A program made the position numbers and the translations under genes. A stretch of 64,000 nt of DNA from Pterois miles (lineage: Eukaryota; Chordata; Actinopteri; Perciformes; Scorpaenidae), in contig CAMQGK010000516.1 of NCBI GenBank assembly GCA_947000775.1, forward strand, positions 1,519,001-1,583,000. Reading direction: 5' to 3'. Positions 9,568 to 20,719 of this stretch are shown here, piece by piece. The notes under the pieces were generated by a model. The model was not told where the DNA came from. It did not search any database and worked only from the letters and a program-made list of their open reading frames with translations. The stretch's first letter is position 1. Each line of letters begins with the position of its first letter.

Positions 9568-10230
9568 AAAGCTGCAGTAGGCAGAATTGGAGAAAATATG
9601 ATTTTAAAAAGTTATTTTTATAAAACAGTCATTATATCCTGACAGTAGTGCATGAAACAGGTAATCTGGAAAAAAAAATCATGTTCTTTTGTGTCCTCTG
9701 GTGTTTTCCGGTGATCTTAATGGCATCTGCAAGATTTCACAGACCAGAGGAAAACAACAAATTAGAGCCAAGATGTAGTCGACAGTCCAGCTGCCATCTC
9801 TGAGCAGCTGTCAATCACTCACAAACTCTGATCAAACAGTCTGGGTCTCCATAGACATTAACATTGGAAGGGAAATAAGTGGACTTGAATGGGTATTAGT
9901 GTGTTTTACAACATTTAGGACCTAATGATAAAAATAATGGAGTGTTCATACTGGGGAGCTGCTTTACCTCAAAAAAATTATCCACTGAGTTACAACTTTC
10001 TCATTTTACAGCTAAACAGTAACTACAAAATATTTCTGAAAACATTTGAGGAGAGAAATAATCATTACAGTTACAGAATATTGGTTAATATTTGATCAGC
10101 ACTGCCTAGATTGACTGTTTGGTTGGAGTTCATGAGTGATTGATAGTTGCCTCCATTGAAAGAACAGCCAATAGGAATGCTCTCTCTCTGAAATGACCTG
10201 TGGTTGGCCAAAGTCTTCTGTTATGGGTTA
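9568..10230 (+). repeat. MITE-like interspersed repeat (TAAAGCTGCAGT family), longest copy
   Basis: It starts TAAAGCTGCAGTAGGCAGAA and continues with stretches (AAGTTATTTTTATAAAAC, GATTTCACAGACCAGAGG, TTCTGAAAACATTTGAGG) that recur at 41935-42478 on the plus strand and, in part, reversed at 45470-45662. The reversed copy ends CTACCCACTGCAGCTTTAA, so the family has terminal inverted repeats and is probably a non-autonomous DNA transposon. No ORF. Confidence 0.6.
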
Positions 10231-10297
10231 GATTCTCCAAAACCTGAAAACAGAGCCATGAGGAGGTGCAGAAGTCTAGTTTTCTCTCAGAACACTT

Positions 10298-10347
10298 GAA
10301 GAAGAAGAAGAAGAAGAAGAAGAAGAAGAAGAAGAAGAAGAAGAAGA
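10298..10347 (+). repeat. (GAA)n microsatellite
   Basis: About 16 perfect GAA units. It sits at the tail end of the adjoining minus-strand SINE and probably grew from the SINE tail. Confidence 0.95.
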
Positions 10348-10671
10348 TAGTCCTTTATTAGTCCCACGAGGGGAAATTCAATTTTTTCACTCTGTTGTTA
10401 ACTTATACACGGTACATGCAGACCTGAACACACACATGCACAAACATGCAACAATGGAGAGATGTCAGAGTGAGGGGGCTGCTCCTGACAAGCGCCCCGA
10501 GCAGTTGGGGGTTTGGTGCCTTGCTCAGGGGCACCTCGGCAGTGCCCAAGAGGTAAAGTGGCACCTCTCCAGCTACCAGTTCACACTCAGTTCTTGGTCC
10601 ATGGCGGGACTTGAACCGGTGACCCTCCGGTTCCCAAGCCAACTCCCTACAGACTGAGCTACTGCCGCCCC
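10348..10671 (-). mobile_element. tRNA-derived fish SINE (family B), nearly full length
   Basis: On the minus strand it begins GGGGCGGCAGTAGCTCAGTC, a tRNA-like A box, followed by a B-box-like ACCGGTTCAAGTCCCG. The central part contains CTTGGGCACTGCCGAGGTGC, and the tail reads CCTCGTGGGACTAATAAAGG. Other copies lie at 16531, 48290 and 53016. The tail is shared with LINEs in this window. Confidence 0.8.
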
Positions 10672-11104
10672 AAATAATTAATCACCCCAGATGGGAGTTG
10701 AATTACAATATGCTGAAATCTTATTATGGAATTTTTGCCCAGTGGTGCCAGACAATATACTGCCTACCCCCACTTTAAGCAACCAGGGAGCAAGGGAGTA
10801 GTACAATTAGGGAGCATGGGAATAGAGGATGAATGGAATTTGACAAGTTGGGAAGGATCTGTTCGCCTGTGGCAACTGCAGAAAGCTTTAAGGATCATAC
10901 CAGTGGTTTTCCACAGTCAGCCCAGTGAATCTTATGTGCTGACAACTTACATTACTATTAGCATAGAGCCATTTTCCAATTCATGAAAGTGGTGCTGGTA
11001 ATAAATGCATTTCTTCCTACCTTCCAGGGGCCCATCAGCTTCAGTTCATTTTAGTACACTATCAGACATTGTGCAGACTTGCACAATGTAGCAACTTCAT
11101 CACA
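10672..11104. other. Intergenic sequence, nothing recognised
   Basis: A short open frame (10726-10986) has no recognisable similarity and no regulatory context. I see no gene here. Confidence 0.45.
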
Positions 11105-12752
11105 GAGAAACAGGTCTGAACTGGTATCTTGCCCTTTTTTTCCAAGGTTTTAGAAAAGGTTGTTTTTACGCAACTACAAACTTTCTTAGAGATGAACTCA
11201 GTTCTTGATAAATTCTAGTCTGGTTTTAGATCCCGACATAGCACTGAGTCGGCACTGTTAAAGGTGCACAATGACATTGCCTTGTCTGTGCATGCTGGGA
11301 AACCCGCTGTGTTGGTGCTGCTGGACCTCACAGCGGCCTTTGATACAGTCGACCATGCGGTCCTTGTATCCCGCCTAGAGCACTGTGTCGGTATCCAAGG
11401 CGTTGCTCTCCAGTGGTTTAGGTCATACCTGGTGAATAGGAGCTTCTCCGTTATGATCGGTGACCTCTGCTCTTCCCATGCGTCCCTCCCTTGCGGGGTA
11501 CCACAGGGATCCATCCTCGGCCCTGTTCTGTTTTCTCTGTATTTATTACCTCTGGGTTCAATTTTAGAAAGACACAGTCTGTCTTTTCCTCTTTATGCTG
11601 ATGATCTGCAGATATATCTACCTATAAGACCCACTGACAATACTGCTCCCGCTAGGTTGCTGGATTGTATTACCGATGTAAAGCAGTGGCTGGATCAGAA
11701 CTTTTTACACTTAAATGACAGCAAAACAGAGTGTATTTTATTTGGCATATCACCTACATTGACCACTGTCACAACAAACTTTGGTTCTCCCTTTTTTTAA
11801 ACTTTATGTGAAAAATATTGGGGTCACATTCGACAGTGGTTTAAATTCGATAAGCAGATTAGCTCTGTCACTAGAACAAGCTTTTTTCAGCTCAATCTTT
11901 TGGCTAAAGTGAAGCCTTTTCTATGTCAGCGGGATCTCCAGAAGGCGATCCACGCTTTCATTAGCTCAAGACTGGACAACTGCAACGCCCTTTACGTCGG
12001 CCTCAGCCAGTCTTCAATTTCGCGTCTGCAACTGGTCCAGAACGCTGCTGCCTGATTTTTAACAAGCACGCCCAGACGCGAACACATCACCCCGGTGCTG
12101 GCATCACTCCACTGGCTTCCAGTTCGTTTTAGAATCGATTTTAAAATTTTAGTATTTGTTTTTAATGCCATTAATGGCCAGGCTCCGTCTTACCTGTAAA
12201 TTTCTCCACTGTGGGACTAATAAAGAATAAATAAATATCTTACCTGTCGGAGCTTTTAACTATCTGCAATCATGGCAGGGCCCTGGTTCTTTGGGACAGC
12301 TTCGGTTAGAACTCTCCAGGGCAAAATACAAACAGTGGGATAAACACTCTTTCTCCGTCGCTGCTCCCAGACTGTGGAACAAACTACCCCCCGATATTCG
12401 CACCATCACAGAAGTTGGCCTTTTTAAATCAAAGTTGAAAACCCATTTCTTTAGACAGGCGTTCGACACTAACTAGGGCAGCCTTGTCTTGTATTTGTTC
12501 TTATTCTGAATGTATTTATTTTTGTTGATCCCATTTTATGTACTTTTTCTTTTTTTTTTATCTACTTTTTTTGTAAGGCTTTTAGCACTCTGCAGCACTG
12601 AAGCACTTTCTTATAGTTTTTAGGTTTGTGTTTGTTTTGTTTTTATGCTGTGTTCTTATGTATCATTTTATGGCTGTTGTACAGCACTTTGGGAGCCTTT
12701 CGGCTATTGTAAAGCGCTATATGAATAACCTTTGATTGATCTATTAAAGTTA
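11105..12752 (+). pseudogene. 5'-truncated L2/jockey-like LINE reverse transcriptase
   Basis: The best frame (11264-11800, 178 aa) holds RT motif A (LVLLDLTAAFDTVDH, residues 17-31), motif B (CGVPQGSILGPVLF, 77-90) and the catalytic YADD (111-114). Upstream, 11105-11260 encodes the preceding segment (FFSKVLEKV, SGFRSRHSTESALLKVHND) with a stop codon. Downstream, out of frame, 11810-12195 gives the thumb region (LDNCNALYVGLSQSS, ITPVLASLHWLPVRF), and 12291-12476 the conserved C-terminus (SFSVAAPRLWNKLPPDIR). The 3' UTR ends in the typical GTAAAGCGCTATATGAATAA and TTGATTGAT. The gene is dead: frameshifts, a stop near 12054 and a 40-bp insertion at 12198. It is cut at its 5' end, like most LINE copies. 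L2-clade assignment is from motif style. Confidence 0.8.
12198..12237 (+). mobile_element. 40-bp retro-insertion consisting only of a LINE/SINE tail
   Basis: AAATTTCTCCACTGTGGGAC followed by TAATAAAG and AATAAATAAATA interrupts the LINE above. It is bounded by a perfect 10-bp duplication, TCTTACCTGT, at 12188-12197 and 12238-12247. Removing the insert and one duplicate restores continuous LINE similarity (PSYL-SELL region). The insert equals the last bases of the tail shared by SINE family B and the LINEs. Confidence 0.85.
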
Positions 12753-14269
12753 CCTAATTCTAGACTTTTGATGGTGTTCCCATTGTGGAGTGATCTGTGA
12801 GTCCTTCCTGATGGTGAATGCACATGCTGAAGTGAAAGTCTGCTGATGGAGTTTCACCATTCAGCTGCCAAACATCATTGCATTTGTAAACTCTGATGTG
12901 TGAAAACTCAACAAGGAATACAAATAACTGTACCCCCTGTCTATATTTCATCTCTGATGGCTCCCTCCCTGGTGGAAGGTACAGTAGGCCAGCCTGGAAC
13001 ACCAGAATGCTTTGTGCTCTATGCAGCTCACAGTGCACTAATACAACTGAGGCTCAGTGTGTTGGTTGTATAAGACCTTTTCCGTTGGGCAGTATTTCTC
13101 ACTGTGTTGCCCACCTGTTGCTCACTCCCACTGCGAGGGTCTTTGCAGTCAGAGCCGACAGAAGGAAGGTTTCTTCTCGCTTTTCAGAATGATTTCACTC
13201 TGCTGATGCTTTCGCAAATCTGAGCTCAAAGAGGACATGGCCTTAGAGGCGGAAAGAGACTATATACTGTATATTGTATATGATTGTTTTGTGTCAAAAC
13301 TGTGCTATATAAATAAACTGACCTTACCATACCATAAAAACCAACCTCACACAAAGCCCGACAGTAAACCAGATGAGCTTTGCAGGCCTGCAGCAGTAAG
13401 CTGCCCTGGCGTCTATACATGAAATGTCATCAGAGATTAAGGAAACAAAGTAAAATGAAAATGTGGTTTCTCTGACAACAATGCTACAACCAGTATGTTC
13501 TCCTTTAAAATTTCCATTCCAGTCTGGAACATCTATTTTTGTTTTGAATCTGTGTGATCCTGTCTGCTGCCCATTCAACACCCCATATGAAATAAATTGG
13601 TTCACAAACACAGCCTTCTGCAGCCATGGAAGCAAGCAAACAAACTCATCAACAAAATAATGTTAATATTAGATTCTCCCTGACCTGAAAAGTCCCGGCA
13701 CACATCTCTGTGGTTCGTTTGCTGCTGGGTTATCAAGACAGCCCCCTGAAAACTTCTATGTGGCCCACAAGGCCATCGTGAAAACTTTGCCATATTGCAA
13801 TTAAAATCTAACAAAAGCAGACAATATCTCCATCCTCCAGGAATAACAATTTCTCACTTCTTATGTAATTAACAATCATGTCATAAAGTTCTGGTTCACT
13901 AAGGTAATCAGTGTTTTGAGCTTACAACTCTCAGCAGCTGACTTACCAGTGGTGTAAACATCGACGCTGCAACTGATGCAGCGCACTGGGCCCCAAAAAT
14001 CACCTTGCTACACTGTGTCCGAATCAGTTAAATGCACATACAGTATATGTTCTGTTACATCGTGTAAACAAACCATGTAGGCCACCTATCAGCACTTCTT
14101 TTTAAACAGAAAATACACATTTAACATTGTGATATTTACTGTAAATTACATAAAATAAGCCAACAGCAGTAGGACACTTTCAGGTGATCTCCCTCCAACC
14201 AACTGCCGCCTTATTTAGGTGTTTGCATTGAAATGAGGAGCTATTGTTTGGACAACTCTTCATTTTAGC
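12753..14269. other. Intergenic sequence with one LINE-tail scrap
   Basis: No gene recognised. At about 13285-13335 the sequence GTGCTATATAAATAAACTGA plus CCTTACCAT resembles the 3' end of an L2-type LINE. Several short open frames here lack similarity and overlap on both strands, so I do not call them. Confidence 0.45.
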
Positions 14270-14405
14270 GTCACCAATCAGCCCCTCCTGGTTGGTTGCG
14301 GTGCTTTCAAAGGGAGCAAAAGGAATAAATACAATACAACAGCTGGGCATCTGATGAAAGTTGTCAGACAGTGTTGTTAATGACTTAGTGGAGTACTGGT
14401 GAGTA
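14270..14405 (+). promoter_or_regulatory. Possible core promoter with first-exon splice donor (weak)
   Basis: In order: a CCAAT box (CACCAATCAG, about 14271), a TATA-like AATAAATAC (about 14323), and about 75 bp later CTGGTGAGTAC (about 14396), a strong splice-donor consensus. No downstream exon could be identified, so this may be coincidence in AT-rich DNA. Confidence 0.2.
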
Positions 14406-14670
14406 CTAGTTTATTTTTGTTAATATGATTTTAACATAGTAATATAATTGTAATGTCTCGTGTTGGAAAATGTGCCCCTACAGTCATCTGTGTCTGTGAT
14501 ATCATCTGGCCACTGAGTTCAGGGCAGGATGTTAAGTTTATGTTGATAAATTTATAAGCCAGCTGCTGTCTGTGGTGCTGATCTAATTCTAGTTTGCAGG
14601 ATGGGAGTTGCATGCTGAGCCTCTGTGGTGGCATAGCAGTTGTCTGCTCTGTAATAATCTGGAGTGCTTT

Positions 14671-14693
14671 GTGTGTGTGTGTGTGTGTGTGTG
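14671..14693 (+). repeat. (TG)n microsatellite
   Basis: About 11 perfect TG units. A 12-bp near-repeat, CTGGTGTACTAG/CTGGTGTACCAG, follows three times at about 14745-14782. Confidence 0.95.
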
Positions 14694-16530
14694 CACAAAT
14701 GTGTGCTCTGTGTTGTGTTTGGGATGAGGTCTCTTCTCAGTGTACGCTGGTGTACTAGCTGGTGTACCAGCTGGTGTACTAGTATACACTGGGGTGAGTG
14801 TGGCGATTATGATGTCATACAGGTGGCTTCTGTGCTTTGGATGACGTGCTCAACTACAAAAAAATAGAGGATGTTTTACATTAAAACAACTTTACTTTCC
14901 TCAGTCCCTTACATGATGATCGTTTTCTATTTTGGTCCACAGATAAAAATCAATACTTCGATTGATTCTCAGTGTTTCTTTCAAAGTCTTAAAGCCATTT
15001 ATCACAGGGCCCAGCACAGTGCCTGACCCGAACCCCTGCTCTTCCTATCCACATGCAGTAGCTACTTCTTTGAAACATACAGGAAAAAGTTGTCAGCAGG
15101 GGCTAGTCTGGGTGCTATTAACATGGAGCAAGTGATCACAGTAGGGGCTTTTGTCATCATCTTCAAACACACAGGATCAAATCCAATAAAAGAGACAAAT
15201 TATTTCTCTTCCCTCTTTCCCCCTCCTTCTCTGTTCCCATCAGAAAACATGATGGAGGTGATAATCAGAGGTCATTCTCAGAGAAGTCTTTGCTTTCTGA
15301 GCTTACATAAATCTCCAGACAAAGCGAGCCCTGCAATCCCTTCCTGTCGATTACCAAGCAACCAGCCAGCCAACTGCTGAGCAGATGAGAGCTGTTCAAT
15401 CTCAACATCAGGAGAGCAGCAATCTTAACATCAGGAGAGCAGCAGAAGCAGAGAAAGGAGAAAAATGGGGGATTGCGAAGTGTCCCTGATTTCTGCTCTC
15501 CCTCTGCTATCACTGGCTCGCACACAGGGCTTAGTGGATAAAGCCATAGAGGAGCAGAGATCAATTTTGGCGCTATTAATATGTAGCACCATAGTTAAAT
15601 GGTCTGCTGCTCATTTAAAGCAAAACTACTATAAAACTTAATAGCCTAGGAATTTATTTCTCTTCAATCACTGAACTCAACCAGCATATATTTAGGACAG
15701 GCATCTTTCTCAGCAAAGATGGGAAATACAGTCAGTACAATCACAAATTGTTTATTTAAACCACAAGTAATTTTGCTTGTATAAAATGAGGCTATTGAAT
15801 AACATATCAATTATGAATCATTGTATTGATCTGAGACAGTTAATATTCTCTTTATGGCACCCAGCATACCAACACAGTACCTCTCCTTATCCTCTGAAAA
15901 TGAGCCTATTTGGCACACTGAAAAGGAACAGGGATAAGAACTAAACAGAGAAAGGTGGGGACACTTTCATTTTACAGCCAGCAAAGTTACGAAAAGAAGC
16001 ATACCCAACAACATGGTCCAGGAAGAAGATGAAGAAGAGTCAGTCAATAAAGATAAGCAGTAAGCAATGGACTTCACATGACTATTCACAACTAGTCTAG
16101 TCAGATTTACAGGCTTTATAGGCTTGCTTGCAAATGTCAAAGTCTAAAAAAGTCAAGGCCTGCTGTCATCACTGAGGCTACTGAAAACTAGCTGAAATGA
16201 CTTTCAGTCAATGGGTGAGATGCATTAAGTTACCTTATTAACCCATAACCTAGCTTTGTGTATACCCCTAACAGGTCTGATCCAGATTTTAAACTGGATA
16301 TATAGTTTAAGATTTCAAACACTCATTTTCCTCATTCATATCTTGTCATCTATGTTGGACACTACCCACCCACCATGTTCATGGAGTGCAGAATTGAGCT
16401 GCCTATGTTGTAACTACAGATGACATTCATTGTATTTAAAAAAATTAAAACAAAATACTTGATTCTATAGAAAACAACCATTTAATTCATTGTAATATTT
16501 GGGTTTTCTAAAAAAAATATTGAATTTCAG
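14694..16530. other. Intergenic sequence, nothing recognised
   Basis: No ORF with similarity, no clear repeat family and no RNA gene. A short direct repeat (CAACATCAGGAGAGCAGCA / TTAACATCAGGAGAGCAGCA) lies at about 15400-15442. Confidence 0.45.
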
Positions 16531-16836
16531 TAAGATAAGATAAGATGAACCTTTATTAGTCCCCGTAGGGAAATTCAGTTTTTACACTCTGTTGTTAATT
16601 TCACACAGTACACATACCTGCATTAATGGAGAGATGTCAGAGTGAGGGGGCTGCTCCTGACAAGCGCCCCGAGCAGTTGGGGGTTTGGTGCCTTGCTCAG
16701 GGGCACCTCGGCAGTGCCCAAGAGGTAAACTGGCACCTCTCCAGCTACCAATTGGTCTTGGTCCATGTTGGGACTTGAACCGGTGACCCTCCGATTGCTA
16801 AACCAAGTCCCTACGGACTGAGCTACTGCCGCCCCC
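16531..16836 (-). mobile_element. tRNA-derived fish SINE (family B)
   Basis: Same structure as the copy at 10348: minus-strand tRNA-like head GGGGGCGGCAGTAGCTCAGT and tail ending CTAATAAAGGTTCATCTTAT. The tail with TTCATCTTATC matches the tail of the LINE at 17235, closer than it matches the other SINE copies. Confidence 0.8.
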
Positions 16837-16919
16837 AGTACCCGTTAGAATTAGAATGAATGATTTATAATAGTCATGTTTAATCATGCTTTTCATATAG
16901 TGCAAGTCTAGACAATACC

Positions 16920-17125
16920 ATAATCTAGAGACACTTGCTGTGACAGTGGCAATAAAAACTCCCCTTCAACAGGAAGAAACTTTGGGCAGAACCAGGCCCT
17001 GGGTGGGCAGTGCCTCGACTTTTGGTTTTGAAGGGGGGTCAAGGGAGACATCTTTATTGTCCACTTGACTGAAATTTGTCTTTGGCTTCACAGACATTCA
17101 CACTTCACAGACATGATTCCTTTGC
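16920..17125. repeat. Two common fish interspersed repeat fragments
   Basis: 16935-17025 (GTGGCAATAAAAACTCCCCT...GGAAGAAACTTTGGGCAGAA) and 17045-17105 (CTTTATTGTCCACTTGACTG) are stretches I recognise as frequent in fish genomes; the second resembles a LINE/SINE 3' tail. No formal family assigned. Confidence 0.45.
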
Positions 17126-17234
17126 CATGGATACATAAGAAACAAACAAATAAATGAATGAATGAATAAATAAATAAATAAATACAGTAATAGCCTAAGT
17201 GGGACGAGAGTGTAATATATTAACAATTAATACT

Positions 17235-18240
17235 GTAAGATAAGATAAGACAAGATAAGATAAGATGAACCTTTATTCCCGGAGGTAAATTAGGTGTATA
17301 GCAGCATCAACAAAGTACAGATGAATACAGTATAGTAAAAAGTAAAAGATAAGGTGCAATGACGGAAATTAAAATAAAATAAATAAGTGACAGTAATAAG
17401 TAAAGTGAGAGGTGGTGGGTATTGTATATGCATAGCATATGTATATGTAATTATATACTTATATGTAATTATATAATTTGGTCCAGGAATAAATACGGAG
17501 CAGATGATCAGAGTCACATGGGGGTCAGACCTTGGTTCTGGAGCCTGATGGCCACCAAAAGAAAGGACTGACCCAGACGGTTTGTAGTGTGCCGAGGGGG
17601 GTCAGTCTCTGGCTGAATGATGTTAATATAGATACATATATACAGATATAAAATAGACATCATAAAGGAAACAGCAGCTGTCTCTAATACTGAGTGAAAA
17701 CATTTGTTGACTAAAATGATAGAGGATGGAATAAAAGATCTCTTATTAAGGGTGTTTCTCTTTGTTGTGAGTACTCTGTATTGTCATCCCAATCCAAGTT
17801 TTTCAAATTCATTAAACTGAACTATTAATGTTGCTTACATTACACAGCTCCACCAGCTGTCTCTGGGGGTTCCCTGGAATCTTGCTGGTAATGTTAGCTG
17901 TACCAGCATGTGATGTTGTAGGAAACAATACTTTCCACTAGGTTGATACAAACAATCCTTAGAACTTCTTTGCTCTCAGCAAAGCGATTTCATTTTTATA
18001 TAAGAAACAATCTTCGCATTGCTGTCTTAAAAATGTAGTCTGAGTGTTAAAACATTTAGGTTGGTATCTAAAATCATTCCTAAATATTTAAAACTACCTT
18101 TCCACTCTACAGCTTGGTTCTCAGCTGTGATTGGCTGACACTTTGTTTGCCTGCCCCTATTGTTGATGAGTTCCTTAGTCTTGTTAGTGTTTGTGAGCAA
18201 AGCCCTCCATGTTAACAGATAGTTGATGTGGTTAATGGAG
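17235..18240 (-). pseudogene. 5'-truncated LINE (RT C-terminal region and 3' UTR)
   Basis: Read on the minus strand, about 18230-17880 gives a decayed post-RT segment: NTNKTKELINNRGR, then SFKYLGMILDTNLNV. Further on there is a HMLVQLTLPARFQGTP-like stretch and, near 17600, PRHTTNRLGQSFLLVAIRLQ, which resembles the conserved C-terminus of Rex1/CR1-type LINEs. It ends in ACCTCCGGGAATAAAGGTTC followed by ATCTTATC repeats at 17235. No frame is intact. The same 3' end, in plus orientation, occurs at 27430-27655. The clade is uncertain. Confidence 0.6.
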
Positions 18241-18735
18241 GAACTCTCTAATACACTGTTACCATGTCATCTGTCCATGTATCAGTGTATTTGTTCTGCT
18301 GCTGACACCCGACTGCGTGTTCACTCTTTCTCCTCACCACTCTCTGGAGCTCTGTACCCACTGTTACCTGGCAAAGGCAGTGGTGCCGGTGGCACAGAGG
18401 CCCGGGGACCGCCAATATAGTAACCTTTTATTTGATGGTATAAAAGTGGGAATAAAATGTACCCATATTCACAAAACTGTAAGACGTTACCTACTGACAT
18501 TTATGTAATATTACACCACAATGTCTGTGATATTAGTTTTGTGTTTACAACATGTTGATTTGCATATAGAGCGGGGAAATGAAATCAGATCACAGGTGGT
18601 CACTGGAGACATGTGTGGAGATGCATTCTAATGGAAGGTGTGAACTGATGTATTTGCCACTGTCCACTTGATTTGATCACTGAGTACATGTTAATACCAG
18701 GGCTGAACAGGACTATAGTGACAGAGAACCATTCA
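18241..18735. other. Intergenic sequence, nothing recognised
   Basis: The open frames here are short and lack similarity; part may be the decayed 5' continuation of the minus-strand LINE at 17235. Confidence 0.4.
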
Positions 18736-18897
18736 TGCTCACATTCACACCTGTAATTTAGAGTCTACAATTAACCTGCATGTCTGTGGGAGGAAAACCC
18801 ATGCTCACACAGGGGGAACATTGAACTTGAAACTTTGAACCTGTGACCCTCTTGCTGTGAGGTGGCAGTGCTAACCACTGCACCACAATGCAGTCCA
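18736..18897 (-). mobile_element. SINE family A fragment
   Basis: Minus-strand head CTGCATTGTGGTGCAGTGGT with CACAGCAAGAGGG, followed by a shortened body up to the TGAGCATGAATGGTT block. It lies directly against the LINE RT fragment starting at 18898. Confidence 0.7.
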
Positions 18898-20710
18898 GTA
18901 TTTAACATGGTTTCATCAAACAGGGAGCCTTGTACAAAGACTCTTTGGGCGCGGTCAAGTAAGAAGTGCAAAGTGTCCGTTACTATCAAGTTTAAGAAGT
19001 CAGTGTGATAAAATGTCAGTCCTAATTGTGTTAAAAGTTGAATTGAAGTCAATAAAATTCTGGCTTAAGCTTCAGGATGGTGAATGTTTGGTGACCATGT
19101 GAAGTAGTGTTCATGTAGCATTCTCTGTGCCTCTCTGTGCTTTATAAGTAAATTCAAGGTTTTCTAACTGACCATGGGGAGATGTTAGGCACCAGTTTCA
19201 TGCACTTACCTAAAATTCTAGTAAGGGCAATGGGTCTGAGTGAGGAGTGAGGGTCTGAGGAGGGGCAACTGTTTTTAGGCATTGGAATGATTGTGGCTCC
19301 ATGGGAGTGGCACATCAAGTAGACCTTGGTATAATCTTCATCTTCATCTCTTTATCTTCATCTTCAACCACTTATCCGGGGTCGGGTTGCGGGGGCAACA
19401 GCTCCAGCAGGGGACCCCAAACTTCCCTATCCCGGGGCACATTAACCAGCTCTGACTGGGGGATCCCGAGGCGTTCCCAGGCCAGTGTGGAGATATAATC
19501 TCTCCATCTAGTCCTGGGTCTTCCCCGGGGTCTCCTCCCAGCTGGTCGTGCCTGGAACACCTCCCTAGGGAGGCGCCCAGGAGGCATCCTTACCAGATGA
19601 ACCACCTCAACTGGCTCCTTTCAATGCAAAGGAGCAGCAGCTCTACTCCGAGTCCCTCACGGATGACTGAGCTTCTCACCTTATCTCTAAGGGAGATGCC
19701 AGCCACCCTCCTGAGAAAACCCATTTCGGCCGCTTGTACTCGCGATCTAGGTCTTTCGGTCATGACCCAGCCCTCATGACCATAGGTGAGAGTAGGCATG
19801 AAGATTGACCGGGAGCTTTGCCTTCCGGCTCAACTCTCTCTTCTTCACAACAGTTCGGTACAGCGACTGCAATACCGCCCCCGCTGCTCCGATTCTCCGG
19901 CCAATCTCACGTTCTATTGTTCCCTCACTCGTGAACAAGGCCCCGAGGTACTTGAACTCCTTCACTTGGGGTAAAGACTCATTCCCTACCTGGAGTAGAC
20001 AATCCATCAGTTTCCTGCTGAGAACCATGGCCTCCGATTTTGAGGTGCTGATCCTCATCCCAGCTGCTTCACACTCGGCTGCGAACCGATCCAGTGAGCG
20101 CTGGAGGTCACAGACTGATGATGCCAGCAGAACCACATCATCTGCAAAAAGCAGCGATGAGATCCTCAGCACACCGATCTGCAAACCCTCCTCCCCCCGA
20201 CTACGCCTCGATATCCTGTCCATGAATATCACGAACAGGATTGGAGACAAGGCGCAACCCTGGCGAAGGCCAACTCCCACCAGAAACGAGCCCGACTTAC
20301 TGCAGAGAACCCGGACACAGCTCTCGCTTTGGGAGTACAGGAGCTTTGTGTGGCTTTGTGTTTTAGCAAGACTGCCTGCTATCTCCCCTTCAGTAAGTGT
20401 GACAGGATCCCAAACTGGGCTACATTCATTGTCAAGTATGTCCCCATGAGTGTCTTTGTCAAACCTACTATAAAAGTGGTTTAGCTTATGGCAAATGAGA
20501 CAGTATGTGTAGGTAGGCAGTGTTGTTTCCGAGCTTCTCTGCCCATCGTATTAAGACTGCTCCATGCTTTCTTTTCATCACCAGTAATGAATTGTTCCTC
20601 CATTTTGTGTCTACGCTGTTGTCTGGAGCTTTTAATTATCCTCCTCAGTTGAGCCCTTTTTTGCTTTAAATAATGCTATAGCTCCCTGAACAAAGGCAGC
20701 CCTTTTCTCA
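18898..20710 (-). pseudogene. Decayed LINE reverse transcriptase, split by a Rex3-like insertion
   Basis: On the minus strand, 20710-20346 encodes the pre-RT region (VQGAIALFKQKRAQLRRIIK, then MEEQFITGDEKKAWSSLN, LPTHTVSFA). It breaks off at a SLAKTQSH-like motif, resumes after the insertion at 19335 (YQGLLDVPLPWSHNH), and reaches RT motifs (ARILLTSIQLLTQL, FLLDRAQRVFVQGSLFDETM) at about 19060-18900. It has many stops. The pattern resembles Rex1/CR1-type fish LINEs. Continuity of the two halves across 19336-20345 shows that the Rex3-like element arrived later. Confidence 0.65.
19336..20345 (-). pseudogene. Rex3/RTE-type LINE, 5'-truncated reverse transcriptase
   Basis: The longest frame (minus 20280-19774, 168 aa) shows RT motif B (GLRQGCALSPILF, 4-16), the catalytic FADD (45-48) in SLLFADDVVLLAS, and the SKSEAMVL and VKEFKYLGALFTSEG motifs. 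It continues after frame changes into ERPRSRVQAAEMGFLRRVAG (19590-19799) and the conserved C-terminus GRRPRGRPRTRWRDYIS...LPPQPDPG, ending with a stop at 19372. The minus-strand tail is GATGAAGAT-rich, in agreement with the GATG repeats known for Rex3. Two or three frameshifts near 19790 and 19600 inactivate it. The motifs themselves are well preserved, so it is younger than the LINE it sits in. Confidence 0.85.
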
Positions 20711-20719
20711 CTGAGTCAA

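Noticed and set aside
19805..20449. 214-codon plus-strand open frame
   Set aside because: It is the antisense shadow of the Rex3-like reverse transcriptase, whose motifs are clear on the minus strand.
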